Shown here: positions 25,844 to 36,253 of the stretch, piece after piece | Layout: every line of letters begins with the position of its first letter | How positions within the stretch are numbered: position 1 is the first letter of the stretch | Source of the DNA: an uncultured Aurantimonas sp. | Lineage (GTDB): Bacteria; Pseudomonadota; Alphaproteobacteria; Rhizobiales; Rhizobiaceae | DNA: 64,000 nucleotides | Assembly (NCBI GenBank): GCA_947488615.1 | Contig: CANKZU010000002.1 | Span: 1 to 64,000 of the forward strand | Reading direction: 5' to 3' | Program-made: the position numbers and the translations under genes | Notes under the pieces: generated by a model | Databases searched by the model: none | The model's input: the letters and a program-made list of their open reading frames with translations, nothing else | What the model was told of the DNA's origin: nothing

Positions 25844-27511
25844 TCAGTCCCGCAGCGCCCGCCGCAGCACCTTGCCGACACCGGTCTTCGGCAGTTCGTC
25901 CTTGAACTCGACCGCGCTCGGCCGCTTGTAGCCGGTGAGATTGTCCTTGCAGAAGGCCTTGACCTGGTCGGCGGTGATCTGCGGATCGCTCGCCACCACG
26001 AACAGCTTGACCGCCTCGCCCGAATTTTCGTCTGGGATGGCGATCGCGGCGGCCTCGATGATCCCCGGCATCCGTGTGACGACTTCCTCGACCTCGTTGG
26101 GATAAACGTTGAAGCCGGAGACGTTGATCATGTCCTTCTTGCGGTCGACGATCTTGAAATTGCCGCGCTCGTCCATGACGCCGATGTCGCCGGTGCGGAA
26201 AAAGCCGTCCTTGGTCATCACCTTCGCGGTTTCATCGGGTCGGTTCCAGTAGCCGACCATGACCTGCGGTCCGCGGATGGCGATCTCGCCCCGCTCGCCC
26301 ATCGGCAGTTCCTCGCCGTCATCGTCGATGATCTGCAACTCGGTCGATGGGATCGGCATGCCGATCGTGCCGCTGTATTCGGTGGCGTCGGTCGGGTTGC
26401 AACAGGCCGACGGCGCGGTCTCGGAGAGGCCGTAACCCTCGCAGATGGAGCAACCGGTCCGCTTCTTCCACAGCTCCGCCGTCGCCGCCTGGACGGCCAT
26501 GCCGCCGCCCAGCGACAGTTTGAGATGCGACCAGTCGACCTTCCCGGCGTCCGGGTGACGGGCCAGCGCGCCGAACAGCGTGTTGACCGCCGGAAAGGAG
26601 TGGAACTTGTACTTTTTCAGTTCCTTCAGCGTCGCCGCGATATCGCGCGGGTTCGGGATCAGGATGTTGCAACCGCCGGTGCGCATCGACAGCATCATGT
26701 TCACGGTAAAGCCGAAGATGTGGTAGAGCGGCAGCGCGCAAACCGTGACCTGCTGCTCGCCCGCCGGGATGTGCTTCATGGCCGGCTTGTTCCACAGTTC
26801 CGACTGGAGAACGTTGGCGATGACGTTGCCGTGCGTCAGGGTCGCCCCTTTCGACACGCCGGTGGTTCCGCCCGTGTACTGGAGGACAGCGACGTCGGCG
26901 CGGTCCGACGCGACCGGCGTGAAGATCGCCTCGCGGCCCTTGGACATCGCCGCCTTGAAGGAAACCGCGTCCGGCAGATCGTAGTCCGGCACCAGCTTCT
27001 TCACCTTGCGCAGCACGAAATTGACGATGAAGCCTTTGACCGTCGGCAGCATATCGCCGATCGTCGCGACCACCACGTGCTCGACAGGCGTCTCGGCGCG
27101 GCAGGTCTCAAGCGTCTTCGCCATGTTTTCGAGAATGACGATCGCCCGCGCGCCGGAATCCGTCAGCTGATGCGACAGTTCGCGGGGCGTGTAGAGCGGA
27201 TTGGTGTTGACCACGACCATCCCGGCCCGCAGCACGCCGGCGACGGCTATCGGATACTGGAAGACGTTCGGCATCATCAGCGCCACGCGATCGCCCCTTT
27301 TCAGCCCGAGCGACTGGAGATAGGCGGCGAAGACCCGCGACTGCTCGTCCAGTTCGCGAAAGCTCATCGTCGTTCCCATGAAATGGAACGCGGGGAGGTC
27401 GCCATGTTTGGCGAACGCCTCGTCGAGCAACTCGGCGAGTGAGCGGTAGGGAAAATCTGGAAGCTCAGCCGGCACGTCGGCGGGATAGTGCTGAAGCCAG
27501 GGTTTCTGCAT
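25844..27511 (-). CDS. fadD: long-chain-fatty-acid--CoA ligase
   Basis: A 555-residue acyl-CoA synthetase of the ANL superfamily. The AMP-binding P-loop YTGGTTGVSKGA is near residue 215; later motifs EGYGLSETAP (near 355), FRTGDIGVMDERGNFKIVDRKKD (420-445) and the C-terminal lysine in the run PKTGVGKVLRR (near 545) are all present, so it should be active. Length and the N-terminal KPWLQHYP fit FadD. The reaction activates fatty acids for beta-oxidation. ATG 27511 follows GGGAGG. Two small palindromes 49-77 bp upstream may be a fatty-acid-responsive operator. Confidence 0.95.
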   Translation of the reverse strand: MQKPWLQHYPADVPAELPDFPYRSLAELLDEAFAKHGDLPAFHFMGTTMSFRELDEQSRVFAAYLQSLGLKRGDRVALMMPNVFQYPIAVAGVLRAGMVVVNTNPLYTPRELSHQLTDSGARAIVILENMAKTLETCRAETPVEHVVVATIGDMLPTVKGFIVNFVLRKVKKLVPDYDLPDAVSFKAAMSKGREAIFTPVASDRADVAVLQYTGGTTGVSKGATLTHGNVIANVLQSELWNKPAMKHIPAGEQQVTVCALPLYHIFGFTVNMMLSMRTGGCNILIPNPRDIAATLKELKKYKFHSFPAVNTLFGALARHPDAGKVDWSHLKLSLGGGMAVQAATAELWKKRTGCSICEGYGLSETAPSACCNPTDATEYSGTIGMPIPSTELQIIDDDGEELPMGERGEIAIRGPQVMVGYWNRPDETAKVMTKDGFFRTGDIGVMDERGNFKIVDRKKDMINVSGFNVYPNEVEEVVTRMPGIIEAAAIAIPDENSGEAVKLFVVASDPQITADQVKAFCKDNLTGYKRPSAVEFKDELPKTGVGKVLRRALRD

Positions 27512-27559
27512 TCTCGATACCTCCCGTTATCTGAGGGTATCGATAGCGCAGCCGTGAGA

Positions 27560-27588
27560 GAAACGGAATTCGTTTCCCTTTACGTAAA
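27560..27588. promoter_or_regulatory. two small palindromes upstream of fadD
   Basis: GAAACG (27560-27565) and CGTTTC (27571-27576) form an inverted repeat with a 5-nt spacer, and TTTACGTAAA (27579-27588) is a perfect 10-bp palindrome directly beside it. They lie in the 133-bp space before fadD. GAAAC/GTTTC arms recall the PsrA type of TetR operator that controls fad genes in pseudomonads, though spacing differs. No such regulator is in the window. Confidence 0.45.
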
Positions 27589-27644
27589 CGGGAAATGTTG
27601 GGGATTTCCCCGGATGGATCGATCCGGCGGCCGAAGGCCGGACA

Positions 27645-28886
27645 TCAAACGGCCAGCGACACCAGCGTTGCGAGCAGCAGGTTGGCGCCCTTTTCGATGT
27701 CGGGCCAGGCGGTCGATTCGTCCGGTGCGTGGCTGACGCCCCCTTTGCTGGGAACGAAGATCAGAGCCGAGGGGCAGTGCGCCTGCATGGTCTGGGCGTC
27801 GTGGCCGGCCCCGGACGGCATCGAGCGGACGGGAATTCCCTGCTTCGCGGCCTCCCCGGCCAAGAGGCTCGCCAGTTCCTGGTCGAGCGCGACCGGCGGC
27901 AGCCAGCTTTTGTCCTCGATGGCGAAAGTGAGGTTGTGCCGGGCGGCGACGGCGGCGATCTGGCCGCGCAGCCGGTCCGTCAACCGCCGCATGACCGCTT
28001 CCGAAATGTCCCGAATGATGATGGAGAACTCCGCAGTACCCGGAATCGTGTGCGGGGCATTGGGAGTGAGATCGACCTTGCCGATCGTGATTCGCGATTG
28101 CTCGCCGCCGATGTCGCCGATAACCGCCGGGATCGCGCCGGCCAACTCCGCCAGCCCGGCAAAGGCGTCGGCGCGCATGTCCATGGGCGTCGTGCCGGAA
28201 TGATTGGCTGTGCCGTCCAGTCGCACGAAAAGATGGCAGACGCCCGAGACGGAATGGGCGATGCCGATCGGAATACCCGCCGCCTCGAGCACCGGACCCT
28301 GTTCGATATGCAGTTCCAGGAAGGCGCGGACGGAGTTCGGCGCGCGCGCCGCGTTCAAGATCTCATAAGGGTCGAGGCCGTGCGCACGCATCGCCTCGAC
28401 CAAGGTGACGCCGTCGGCGTCGCGTGCCTGATCGATCCATTCCCGTGTCACCTGGCCGGCGATCGCCTGGGAACCGAGCATACCGCCGAAGCGACCTTCC
28501 TCTTCCGCCGTCGCGACGACTTCGATGGCGGTCGTCGGGCTCAGCCCGGCATCCCGCATCGCCCGCACGCATTCCAGAGCGACGCATGCGCCGAGCGCGC
28601 CGTCGAAGGCGCCGCCTTCCGGCACCGTGTCGAGATGCGATCCGGTGATGATCGCGGGGCCGTCGGTGGGGCCGAACCGGCCGAAGACATTCGCCGCGCC
28701 GTCGCGGCGGACGGCGAGGCCGTCTGCGGTCATCGCATCGGCGAACCAGTCGCGGACGGCCATGTCGGCCTCGCTGAAACCGATCCGGTTGAAGCCCCCG
28801 GTCCGCGGGTTCCGGCCGAAACCGTTCACGCCGGCCAGTAGGGATTGCAGACGGGAAAGATCGAATTGCGCCGTCGCCGAAGGCAT
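27645..28886 (-). CDS. M20-family amidohydrolase (N-carbamoyl-amino-acid hydrolase/allantoate amidohydrolase type)
   Basis: A 413-residue Zn-dependent amidase. Metal-site motifs are GSHLDTVPEGGAFDGALG near residue 84, the catalytic and metal glutamates in ATAEEEGRFGG near 124, the ligand histidine in LELHIEQGPVLE near 185, and SHAPDE near the C-terminus; the GAGHDAQ run near 355 is also typical. This is the carbamoylase/ureidoglycolate/allantoate amidohydrolase group, which differ by subtle substrate-pocket residues. ATG 28886 has a GAGGGG site. It is divergent from the dipeptide-type transporter, which could import its substrate. Confidence 0.85.
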   Translation of the reverse strand: MPSATAQFDLSRLQSLLAGVNGFGRNPRTGGFNRIGFSEADMAVRDWFADAMTADGLAVRRDGAANVFGRFGPTDGPAIITGSHLDTVPEGGAFDGALGACVALECVRAMRDAGLSPTTAIEVVATAEEEGRFGGMLGSQAIAGQVTREWIDQARDADGVTLVEAMRAHGLDPYEILNAARAPNSVRAFLELHIEQGPVLEAAGIPIGIAHSVSGVCHLFVRLDGTANHSGTTPMDMRADAFAGLAELAGAIPAVIGDIGGEQSRITIGKVDLTPNAPHTIPGTAEFSIIIRDISEAVMRRLTDRLRGQIAAVAARHNLTFAIEDKSWLPPVALDQELASLLAGEAAKQGIPVRSMPSGAGHDAQTMQAHCPSALIFVPSKGGVSHAPDESTAWPDIEKGANLLLATLVSLAV

Positions 28887-28948
28887 CCGAATTCCGCCCC
28901 TCAATCAAAGTGTTGTCGCGATTTCAGGCAAGATTGCCCGAGACGTCA

Positions 28949-29001
28949 TATAATTGATTATAAATTACACGTTGCCTTCATGCAATTTATCATGATTAAT
29001 T
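28949..29001. promoter_or_regulatory. AT-rich divergent control region with two near-palindromes
   Basis: The 144-bp gap between the divergent amidohydrolase and binding-protein genes contains TATAATTGATTATA (28949-28962, 12 of 14 symmetric) and AATTTATCATGATTAATT (28984-29001, 16 of 18 symmetric), centred 37 bp apart. They are the natural candidates for operators of the GntR-family regulator encoded at the end of the transporter operon, and could control both directions. Confidence 0.5.
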
Positions 29002-29030
29002 ATGGAAGATAGACAGGCAGGGAGCGCGTT

Positions 29031-30587
29031 ATGAGAAAATGGCTGGCCGCGGCGATCGCCACGGCATTGATGACACTGGCTCCGGCGGCGGTCGCCCAGA
29101 CGCCGCCCAATGTTCTGGTGGTCGGTCAGATCGCTGAGCCGAAATCGCTCGATCCGCAGGCGGTGACGGCGGTCAACGATTTCCGCATCCTGGTGAATCT
29201 CTATGACGGGCTGGTCCGCTACAAGGACGGCACGCTGGAGGTCGAGCCGTCGCTGGCCGAGAGCTGGACGATCTCCGAGGACGGCAAGACCTACACCTTC
29301 AAGCTGCGGGAGGGCGTCAAATTCCACGACGGCACGCCGTTCAACGCCGAAGCGGTCAAGTTCAACTTCGACCGGATGTTAAAGGAAGATCATCCCTTCG
29401 CCGACACCGGACCGTTTCCGCTCGCTTTCTTCTTCTCCGCCGTTGAGGAGGTGACGGCGGTCGATCCGACGACGGTCGCGTTCAAGCTCGACGCGCCTTA
29501 CGCGCCGTTCCTGTCCAATCTCGCCTATCCGACCGGCCTGATCGTCTCGCCTGCGGCCGTTGAAAAACACGGCAAGGATTTCGGCCGCAATCCCTCCGGC
29601 ACCGGTGCCTACAAATTCGCCGAATGGGAGCCGAACGCGAAAATGGTGGCGACCCGGAACGAAGACTATTGGGATGGCGCGCCGGAACTCGAGGCGGTCA
29701 TCTTCCGGCCGATCACCGACGCCAACACGCGCATCGCCGAAATGCTGTCGGGCGGGCTCGACATTATGGTGGAAGTGCCCCCGGACAGCCTGCAGCAGTT
29801 CAAATCCTCCGGCGACTTCACGGTTCGCGAACAGGCCGGGCCGCATCTCTGGTTCCTGATCCTCAACAACAAGGAAGCGCCGTTCTCGTCCAAGGCGGCG
29901 CGCCAGGCGGCGAACTACGCGATCAACAAGACTGCGCTGGTCGACAACATCCTCCAAGGCACCGCCGATGTCGCGGCCGGTCCGACGCCGCCGGCTTTCG
30001 CATGGGCCTATGACGAGACGCTGGAGCCGTATCCCTACGACCCGGAAAAGGCCAAGGAACTCCTCAAGGAAGCCGGATATGATGGCGAGGAGGTCACCTT
30101 CTATGTGACCGAGGGCGGCTCCGGGATGCTCGATCCGGTCGCCATGGGCACGGCGATCCAGGCCGACCTTCAGGCCGTCGGCATGAATGTTTCGATCGAG
30201 ACCTATGAGTGGAACACCTTCCTCGGCAACGTCAATCCGGGCCTGGAAGGCAAGGCGGACATGGCCGAAATGGCCTGGATGACCAATGATCCGGATACAC
30301 TGCCGTTTCTTGCCCTGCGCACCGAGGCCTTCCCCGACAAGGGCGGCTTCAACTCCGGCTACTATTCCAACCCCAAGGTGGACAAACTCCTGGAAAAGGC
30401 CCGTCAGGTGACGGACCAAAGTGAGCGCGCCGCGCTCTACAAGGAGATGCAGCAGATCGTGAAGGAGGATGCGCCCTGGGTGTTCGTCGCCAACTGGAAG
30501 CAGAACGCGGTGACCGCCGCCGCCGTCGCGGATTTCAAGCTGCAGCCGTCCTTCTTTCTGATGCTGCAGGATGTGAAGAAGCCTTGA
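29031..30587 (+). CDS. dipeptide-type ABC transporter substrate-binding protein
   Basis: A 518-residue family-5 extracellular solute-binding protein (DppA/OppA/GsiB type) with a signal peptide of about 22 residues (cleavage near AVAQT). The segments LYDGLVRYKDGTLEVEPSLAESW (near 60) and TFKLREGVKFHDGTPFNAEAVKFNFDR (near 88-114) are characteristic. Members bind peptides, glutathione, nickel complexes and a range of modified compounds. ATG 29031 has an AGGGAG ribosome site. The linked M20 amidohydrolase suggests an N-acyl or N-carbamoyl amino compound as ligand. The stop overlaps the TTG start of the next gene by 4 nt. Confidence 0.9.
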   Translation: MRKWLAAAIATALMTLAPAAVAQTPPNVLVVGQIAEPKSLDPQAVTAVNDFRILVNLYDGLVRYKDGTLEVEPSLAESWTISEDGKTYTFKLREGVKFHDGTPFNAEAVKFNFDRMLKEDHPFADTGPFPLAFFFSAVEEVTAVDPTTVAFKLDAPYAPFLSNLAYPTGLIVSPAAVEKHGKDFGRNPSGTGAYKFAEWEPNAKMVATRNEDYWDGAPELEAVIFRPITDANTRIAEMLSGGLDIMVEVPPDSLQQFKSSGDFTVREQAGPHLWFLILNNKEAPFSSKAARQAANYAINKTALVDNILQGTADVAAGPTPPAFAWAYDETLEPYPYDPEKAKELLKEAGYDGEEVTFYVTEGGSGMLDPVAMGTAIQADLQAVGMNVSIETYEWNTFLGNVNPGLEGKADMAEMAWMTNDPDTLPFLALRTEAFPDKGGFNSGYYSNPKVDKLLEKARQVTDQSERAALYKEMQQIVKEDAPWVFVANWKQNAVTAAAVADFKLQPSFFLMLQDVKKP

Positions 30588-30933
30588 CGGATGAAGGATC
30601 GCCACTCGACTGTCTTCGCCGGATATGCCTGGGATTTCCCGAGGCGACGGAGAAGGAAGCCTGGGGCGATCCGACCTTCCGGATCAGGAACCGCATCTTC
30701 GCAATGATGAAACGCGGGGACGGCCGGGTCTCGGTCTGGCTCAAAGCCGCCGAGGGAATGCAGCAACTGCTCGTCGAGGCCGATGAAAGGCAGTTTTTCA
30801 GACCGCCCTATGTCGGTCACAAGGGCTGGGTCGGCATCCGGCTCGATGACGATCCGGACTGGGGCCAGATCGCCTATCACATCCGCGAAAGCTATCTCAT
30901 GACGGCGCCGAAAAGTCTCCGCGACAAGGTGGC

Positions 30934-30937
<4 letters not shown>
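30584..30937 (+). CDS. MmcQ/YjbR-family small protein
   Basis: A 117-residue protein of the MmcQ/YjbR group: FPEATEKEAWGDPTFRIRNRIFAMM at 18-42, SVWLKA near 50 and the terminal VGHKGWVGIRLDD are family features. YjbR has a CyaY-like fold with no proven function. It is an unusual passenger between the binding-protein and permease genes. Its TTG start overlaps the upstream stop (TTGA), and its own stop overlaps the permease TTG start in the same way, so it is firmly built into the operon. Confidence 0.85.
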
Positions 30938-31886
<949 letters not shown>

Positions 31887-31887
<1 letters not shown>

Positions 31888-33818
31888 TGACGGACGCGAC
31901 CTTGGCCACTCCCGAACCCAAGGCCCGACGCGGCCGGCCGGGCAGCGCCGCGCTGCTGTTCGCCAACACGCTGGCCACCGGGGGCCTCGTCGTTCTCGTC
32001 CTGATCGCGCTGATCGCCCTGGCGGCGCCGATCCTGCCGCTGGCCGATCCCGACGTCACCGCGCCGGTCGACCGCCTGATGCCGGTGTTCAGTGCCGGAC
32101 ACCCGCTCGGCACCGACCATCTCGGCCGCGATATCCTGTCGCGGCTGATCTGGGGCACGCGGGTCAGCCTCGCGGTCGGCCTTTCGGCCACGTTCATCGC
32201 CGCCTTCTTCGGCTCGCTGCTGGGCCTCGTCGCGGGCTACGCGGGCGGTCGGACGGACAGCCTCGTCATGCGCGGCATCGATATGGTGATGGCGTTTCCC
32301 TACATTCTCCTGGCGCTGGCCATCGTCGCGGTGCTGGGGCCGGGGCTGATCAACGCGCTCTACGCCATCGCGCTGGTCAATATTCCGTTCTTCGCCCGCA
32401 ACATCCGCGGCATCACGCTGGGGCTCTCGCGCCGCGAATTCGTCGATGCCGCGCGTCTGTCGGGCAAGACCCCGGCGCAGATCCTGTTTCTGGAAATCCT
32501 GCCCAACGTCCTGCCGGTCATCGTCATCACCATGTCGACCACCGTCGGCTGGATGATCCTGGAGACGGCGGGGCTGTCGTTCCTCGGCCTCGGTGCCCAG
32601 CCGCCGCAGGCCGACCTCGGCTCGATGCTGGGGGAGGGGCGCAAGATCCTGTTCACCTCGCCCCATGTTTCGGTCATCCCGGGCCTGATGATCTTCGCTC
32701 TGGTGATGAGCATCAATTTGTTCGGCGACGGCGTGCGCGACGTCCTCGACCCGCGTCTGCGATCCGGCACCCTGACCCGCCCGGTCGCCCGCACCGCGAT
32801 CATGCGCGATGCGCCCGCCGAGGCGCCTGCGGCGGGCGCGGTGCTCGACGTGCAGGATTTGCGCACCGAATTCCACATCGGCGGGTCCGTCTACAAGGCC
32901 GTCGGCGGCATCGACCTGTCGCTGAAGAAAGGCGAATGCCTCGGTCTCGTGGGCGAATCCGGATCGGGAAAATCGGTCACGGCCATGTCGATCATGGGTC
33001 TGGTCCCGACACCGCCGGGCCGGATCGTCGGCGGGGCGGCGTTTCTCGGCGAGGAGGATCTGTTCGCCGCGAGCGACGAGCGGATTCGGCAATTGCGGGG
33101 CGCGGCCGTTGCCTATGTCTTTCAAGATCCGCTTTCGACGCTACATCCGCTGTTCACCGTCGGCGATCAACTGACCGAGGCGATCGGCGCGCACCAGCCC
33201 ATGACCGGTTCGCAGGCGAAGCAACGTGCCATCGATCTTCTCGATCTGGTCCGCATTCCGAACCCGGCCGAACGGTTGAACGTGTTTCCGCACGAACTCT
33301 CCGGCGGCATGCGCCAGCGCGTCTGCATCGCCATGGCGCTCGCCAACGACGCCAGGGTGCTGATCGCCGACGAGCCGACCACCGCCCTCGACGTGACCGT
33401 GCAGTCGCAGATCCTGGCGCTGATGAATCGGCTGCGCCGGGAGCGCGACACGGCGATCCTGTTCATCACCCATGATTTCGGCGTCGTCTCGGCGATCTGC
33501 GACCGGGTCGCGGTCATGTATGCCGGCCGGATCGTGGAGACCGGTCCGACGGAGGCAGTCCTGTCGGCGCCGGCTCATCCCTATACGGCGAAGCTGATCC
33601 AGTGCGTGCCGGTGCTCGGCGAACCGGAGCGCCGGCTCGACGCCATCGCGGGCCGCCCGCCGCTGGTCGACGCCCTGCCGGACGGTTGCGCCTTCGCGGC
33701 CCGCTGCCCACGGGCGCGGGCGGACTGCCGAAGCGGCGACATCGCGATGAGCGACGCGGGCGACGGGCGGGCGGTGCGCTGCCTGCATCCTTTGGCCGCG
33801 GGGGAAGCCGATGTCTGA
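31887..33818 (+). CDS. DppC-DppD fusion: ABC permease plus ATP-binding domain
   Basis: A 643-residue fusion of the second permease and the first ATPase of a dipeptide-type transporter. Residues about 1-290 are DppC-like: the GTDHLGRDILSRLIWGTRVSL run near 72 and the EAA segment EFVDAARLSGKTPAQILFLEILPNVLP near 185. Residues about 315-643 are DppD-like: Walker A GESGSGKS near 355, signature LSGGMRQR, Walker B VLIADEPTTALD, and the C-terminal oligopeptide-transporter extension with a Cys cluster (GCAFAARCPRARADC). Such fusions occur in several alphaproteobacterial transporters; the single frame is open throughout, so it is not an assembly artefact. Confidence 0.9.
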
Positions 33819-34794
33819 CCGGACACTTCTTGCGATCGAGGACGTCGCCAAGATCTTCGGCGGCGGGCACACCCTGTTTGGCACCCAAAAGCCGGCGGTG
33901 CATGCGGTGCAGAGGCTGTCGCTGGACGTGAAGAAAGGCGAGACCCTCGGGATCGTAGGGGAATCAGGCTGCGGCAAGTCGACCCTGGCGCGGCTGATGG
34001 TCGGGCTCGACCTGCCGACCGCCGGGCGGATCACGCTGGACGGCCGCGACCTGATCGCTGAGGCCAAACGCGACCGCCGGGCGCTGGCGCGCAAGGTCCA
34101 GTATGTGTTCCAGGACCCGGTCGCCTCGCTCAACCCCCGCAAGACCATCCGGACGATTCTCGAGGCGCCGCTGATTCACCTCGCCGGGCTGAAGGGCGAC
34201 GCCCGCGCGGCCCGGCTGGAAGAGCTGATGGACGCGGTCAATCTCGCGCCGGAATTCCTCGAGCGCTATCCGCACGAGTTTTCCGGCGGCCAGGCCCAGC
34301 GCATCGGTATCGCCCGGGCGCTCGCCGCCGGGCCGGAATTGATCGTTCTCGACGAGCCGGTCTCCGCCCTCGACGTCTCGATCCAGGCGCAGGTGCTCAA
34401 CCTTTTGGACGATCTAAAGGATCGCTACGGGCTGACCTATGTTTTCATCAGCCACGATCTCTCCGTGGTCGAGAGCGTCAGCGACCGCGTCGCGGTGATG
34501 TATTTCGGCCGGATCGCCGAGCTCGGCCCCGCGCGCAGCGTCTTCGCCGCGCCGCGGCATCCCTATACCGATCTGTTGATGCGCTCCGCCCCGGCGCCCG
34601 GCCGCCATGATTTGATACCGGAAGACGCCAACACCGAACTGCCCGATCCTTACGATCCACCACCGGGCTGCGCGTTTTACGCCCGCTGTCCGAACGCGTC
34701 GGATGTGTGCCGATCCCGGCATCCGCCTCTCGAGCCGGTTCCCGGCGGCGCGGACCATCTTGTGGCCTGTTACCATCCCAATGGTCCGGGCTGA
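33811..34794 (+). CDS. dipeptide-type ABC transporter ATP-binding protein (DppF-like)
   Basis: A 327-residue second ATPase. Walker A GESGCGKST is near residue 51, signature FSGGQAQR, Walker B LIVLDEPVSALD, and the C-terminal Cys-rich oligopeptide extension (GCAFYARCPNASDVC) is complete. It overlaps the fusion gene by 8 nt. With the preceding genes it makes a full importer: binding protein, two permease domains and two ATPase domains. Confidence 0.9.
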   Translation: MSDRTLLAIEDVAKIFGGGHTLFGTQKPAVHAVQRLSLDVKKGETLGIVGESGCGKSTLARLMVGLDLPTAGRITLDGRDLIAEAKRDRRALARKVQYVFQDPVASLNPRKTIRTILEAPLIHLAGLKGDARAARLEELMDAVNLAPEFLERYPHEFSGGQAQRIGIARALAAGPELIVLDEPVSALDVSIQAQVLNLLDDLKDRYGLTYVFISHDLSVVESVSDRVAVMYFGRIAELGPARSVFAAPRHPYTDLLMRSAPAPGRHDLIPEDANTELPDPYDPPPGCAFYARCPNASDVCRSRHPPLEPVPGGADHLVACYHPNGPG

Positions 34795-34798
34795 TCCT

Positions 34799-35587
34799 AT
34801 GCCCGAAAAGTCCCCCATCGGCCCGGCTCGGCGCGTTTCGGACAAGGGTTCCAGACGCCGCAAACGGCCGGATATCATAGCCGACCAGCTTCGCGAACTG
34901 ATCGTCGCGCATGGCCTGCGGCCGGGCGATCCGATCGCGCCCGAGTGGTTCCAGCCTCAAAATCTGAAAGCCTCGCGCGGCACCTTGCGGGAGGCGTTGC
35001 AAATCCTCGAATTTCAGGGGCTGATCACCAGCAAGACCGGGCCGGGCGGCGGCATATTCGTATCGGCCGTCAGTCCCGATCAGGCGATCCGTTTGCTGGA
35101 CAATCTGTTCCTGTTCGAGCAGCCCTCGATCGCCAATATCTACGCGCTCCGCAAATGGGTCGAGCCGGAACTTGCCGCGAGCGTCGCCGGCAACTTGTCG
35201 CCGGACGGCTTCGAGGCGCTGCAGTCCACCATTCGGCTCTATGAGGACGAACCGAGGACCGCGGAGGAGGAATACGCCCAGCGTCTCGCCGAGCTCGATT
35301 TCCACGAAGAGCTGACGCGCCATTCCGACAACCCGCTGCTGGCCTTCATCGGCAGGTTCTTGTTGAGCCTGTTGCGGGAGATGACGGTGTGCCGGGCGAT
35401 CTACAAGGAACCCAATCCCGGCCTGCGTGAGACCGGCCTGCATTACCAGGTGCGCCTGTTGCGGGCGCTCAAGGCGGGCGATCCGGAACTGTGCCGCATG
35501 ATCATGCGCGGCCATATGATCGAAGCGGAAACATACATGCTGGAACGGGCCGCTGTGCGGGTGCGGTCGCGCCGGCAAGAGGGATGA
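34799..35587 (+). CDS. GntR-family (FCD/FadR subgroup) transcriptional regulator
   Basis: A 262-residue regulator. The N-terminal winged helix-turn-helix spans about 25-85 (DIIADQLRELIV...SRGTLREALQILEFQGLI), and the helical FCD ligand domain follows, with the probable metal histidines in LDFHEELTRHSDN and later H residues. It begins 4 bp after the transporter ATPase gene, so it is the last gene of the operon, and probably binds the palindromes in the divergent region at 28949-29001. The upstream extension of the frame lies inside the ATPase gene and is not used. Confidence 0.85.
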   Translation: MPEKSPIGPARRVSDKGSRRRKRPDIIADQLRELIVAHGLRPGDPIAPEWFQPQNLKASRGTLREALQILEFQGLITSKTGPGGGIFVSAVSPDQAIRLLDNLFLFEQPSIANIYALRKWVEPELAASVAGNLSPDGFEALQSTIRLYEDEPRTAEEEYAQRLAELDFHEELTRHSDNPLLAFIGRFLLSLLREMTVCRAIYKEPNPGLRETGLHYQVRLLRALKAGDPELCRMIMRGHMIEAETYMLERAAVRVRSRRQEG

Positions 35588-35610
35588 TTCGATAGGCGGG
35601 CGTTTGTCAT

Positions 35611-35634
35611 AAAAAAAGCGGCCCGGAGGCCGCT
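35611..35634 (-). terminator. rho-independent terminator of the DoxX gene
   Basis: Perfect 7-bp stem AGCGGCC/GGCCGCT with loop CGGA, bordered on its low-coordinate side by seven A; read on the minus strand this is a stem followed by seven T. It lies between the convergent GntR and DoxX genes and may also hinder plus-strand read-through. Confidence 0.85.
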
Positions 35635-35664
35635 CTGAAGATTCCATACGAACGTGATCGCGTC

Positions 35665-36045
35665 TCAGGCGTAGCGGCTTTCGCGCTTGGTCTTGTCGAC
35701 GGCCATGGCGCCGGCGCCGGAGCCAGCGAGCACCAGGAAACCGCCGGCGAGCGCGATGTTCTTCATCAGAACGTTCGGCTCGGCGAGATGGGCGATGAGC
35801 CCTGTCGCCACGCAGAACGCCGCCAGAGCGATCGCGACGACGCGGGTCTGGAACCCGGCGAGGATCGCCAGGCCGCCGAACAATTCGAAGGCGCCGGTCA
35901 GATAGGCCATCAGCAGCGGCGCGGGAAAGCCGAGGCTGCCGAGATAGCCCGCGAAACCCGCCGCGCCGGTGAGCTTGCCGAAACCGGCGACGATGAAGAT
36001 GATCGACAGGAGAACCCGGCCGACGAGGATGAGGTTGGGATTCAT
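35665..36045 (-). CDS. DoxX-family membrane protein
   Basis: A 126-residue protein with four hydrophobic helices. The opening NLILVGRVLLSIIFIVAGFGKLTG and the middle LTGAFELFGGLAILAGFQTRVVAIALA are typical of DoxX/YphA proteins. The name comes from thiosulfate:quinone oxidoreductase of Acidianus, but most bacterial DoxX proteins are small membrane proteins of unknown or redox-stress function. It stands as a single gene with its own terminator. Confidence 0.85.
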   Translation of the reverse strand: MNPNLILVGRVLLSIIFIVAGFGKLTGAAGFAGYLGSLGFPAPLLMAYLTGAFELFGGLAILAGFQTRVVAIALAAFCVATGLIAHLAEPNVLMKNIALAGGFLVLAGSGAGAMAVDKTKRESRYA

Positions 36046-36253
36046 GACGATAGGCTCCGAAAGTTGAGCGGCGACGGAGATCGTCCCGCGGATCGTGGCG
36101 ATGGAGCCAAGTTAGTATAGCTCGTCGGCCAACGCACCCGGCTCTTTGGCTGACAAAACGTCAACCAAAAACGATACAATCGAAATCCAAAGGGTGACGA
36201 TCGATTTTCAAGCCTCCTCGGCCGGCATGCCACCCCGCAAACGCCACCTGGCC

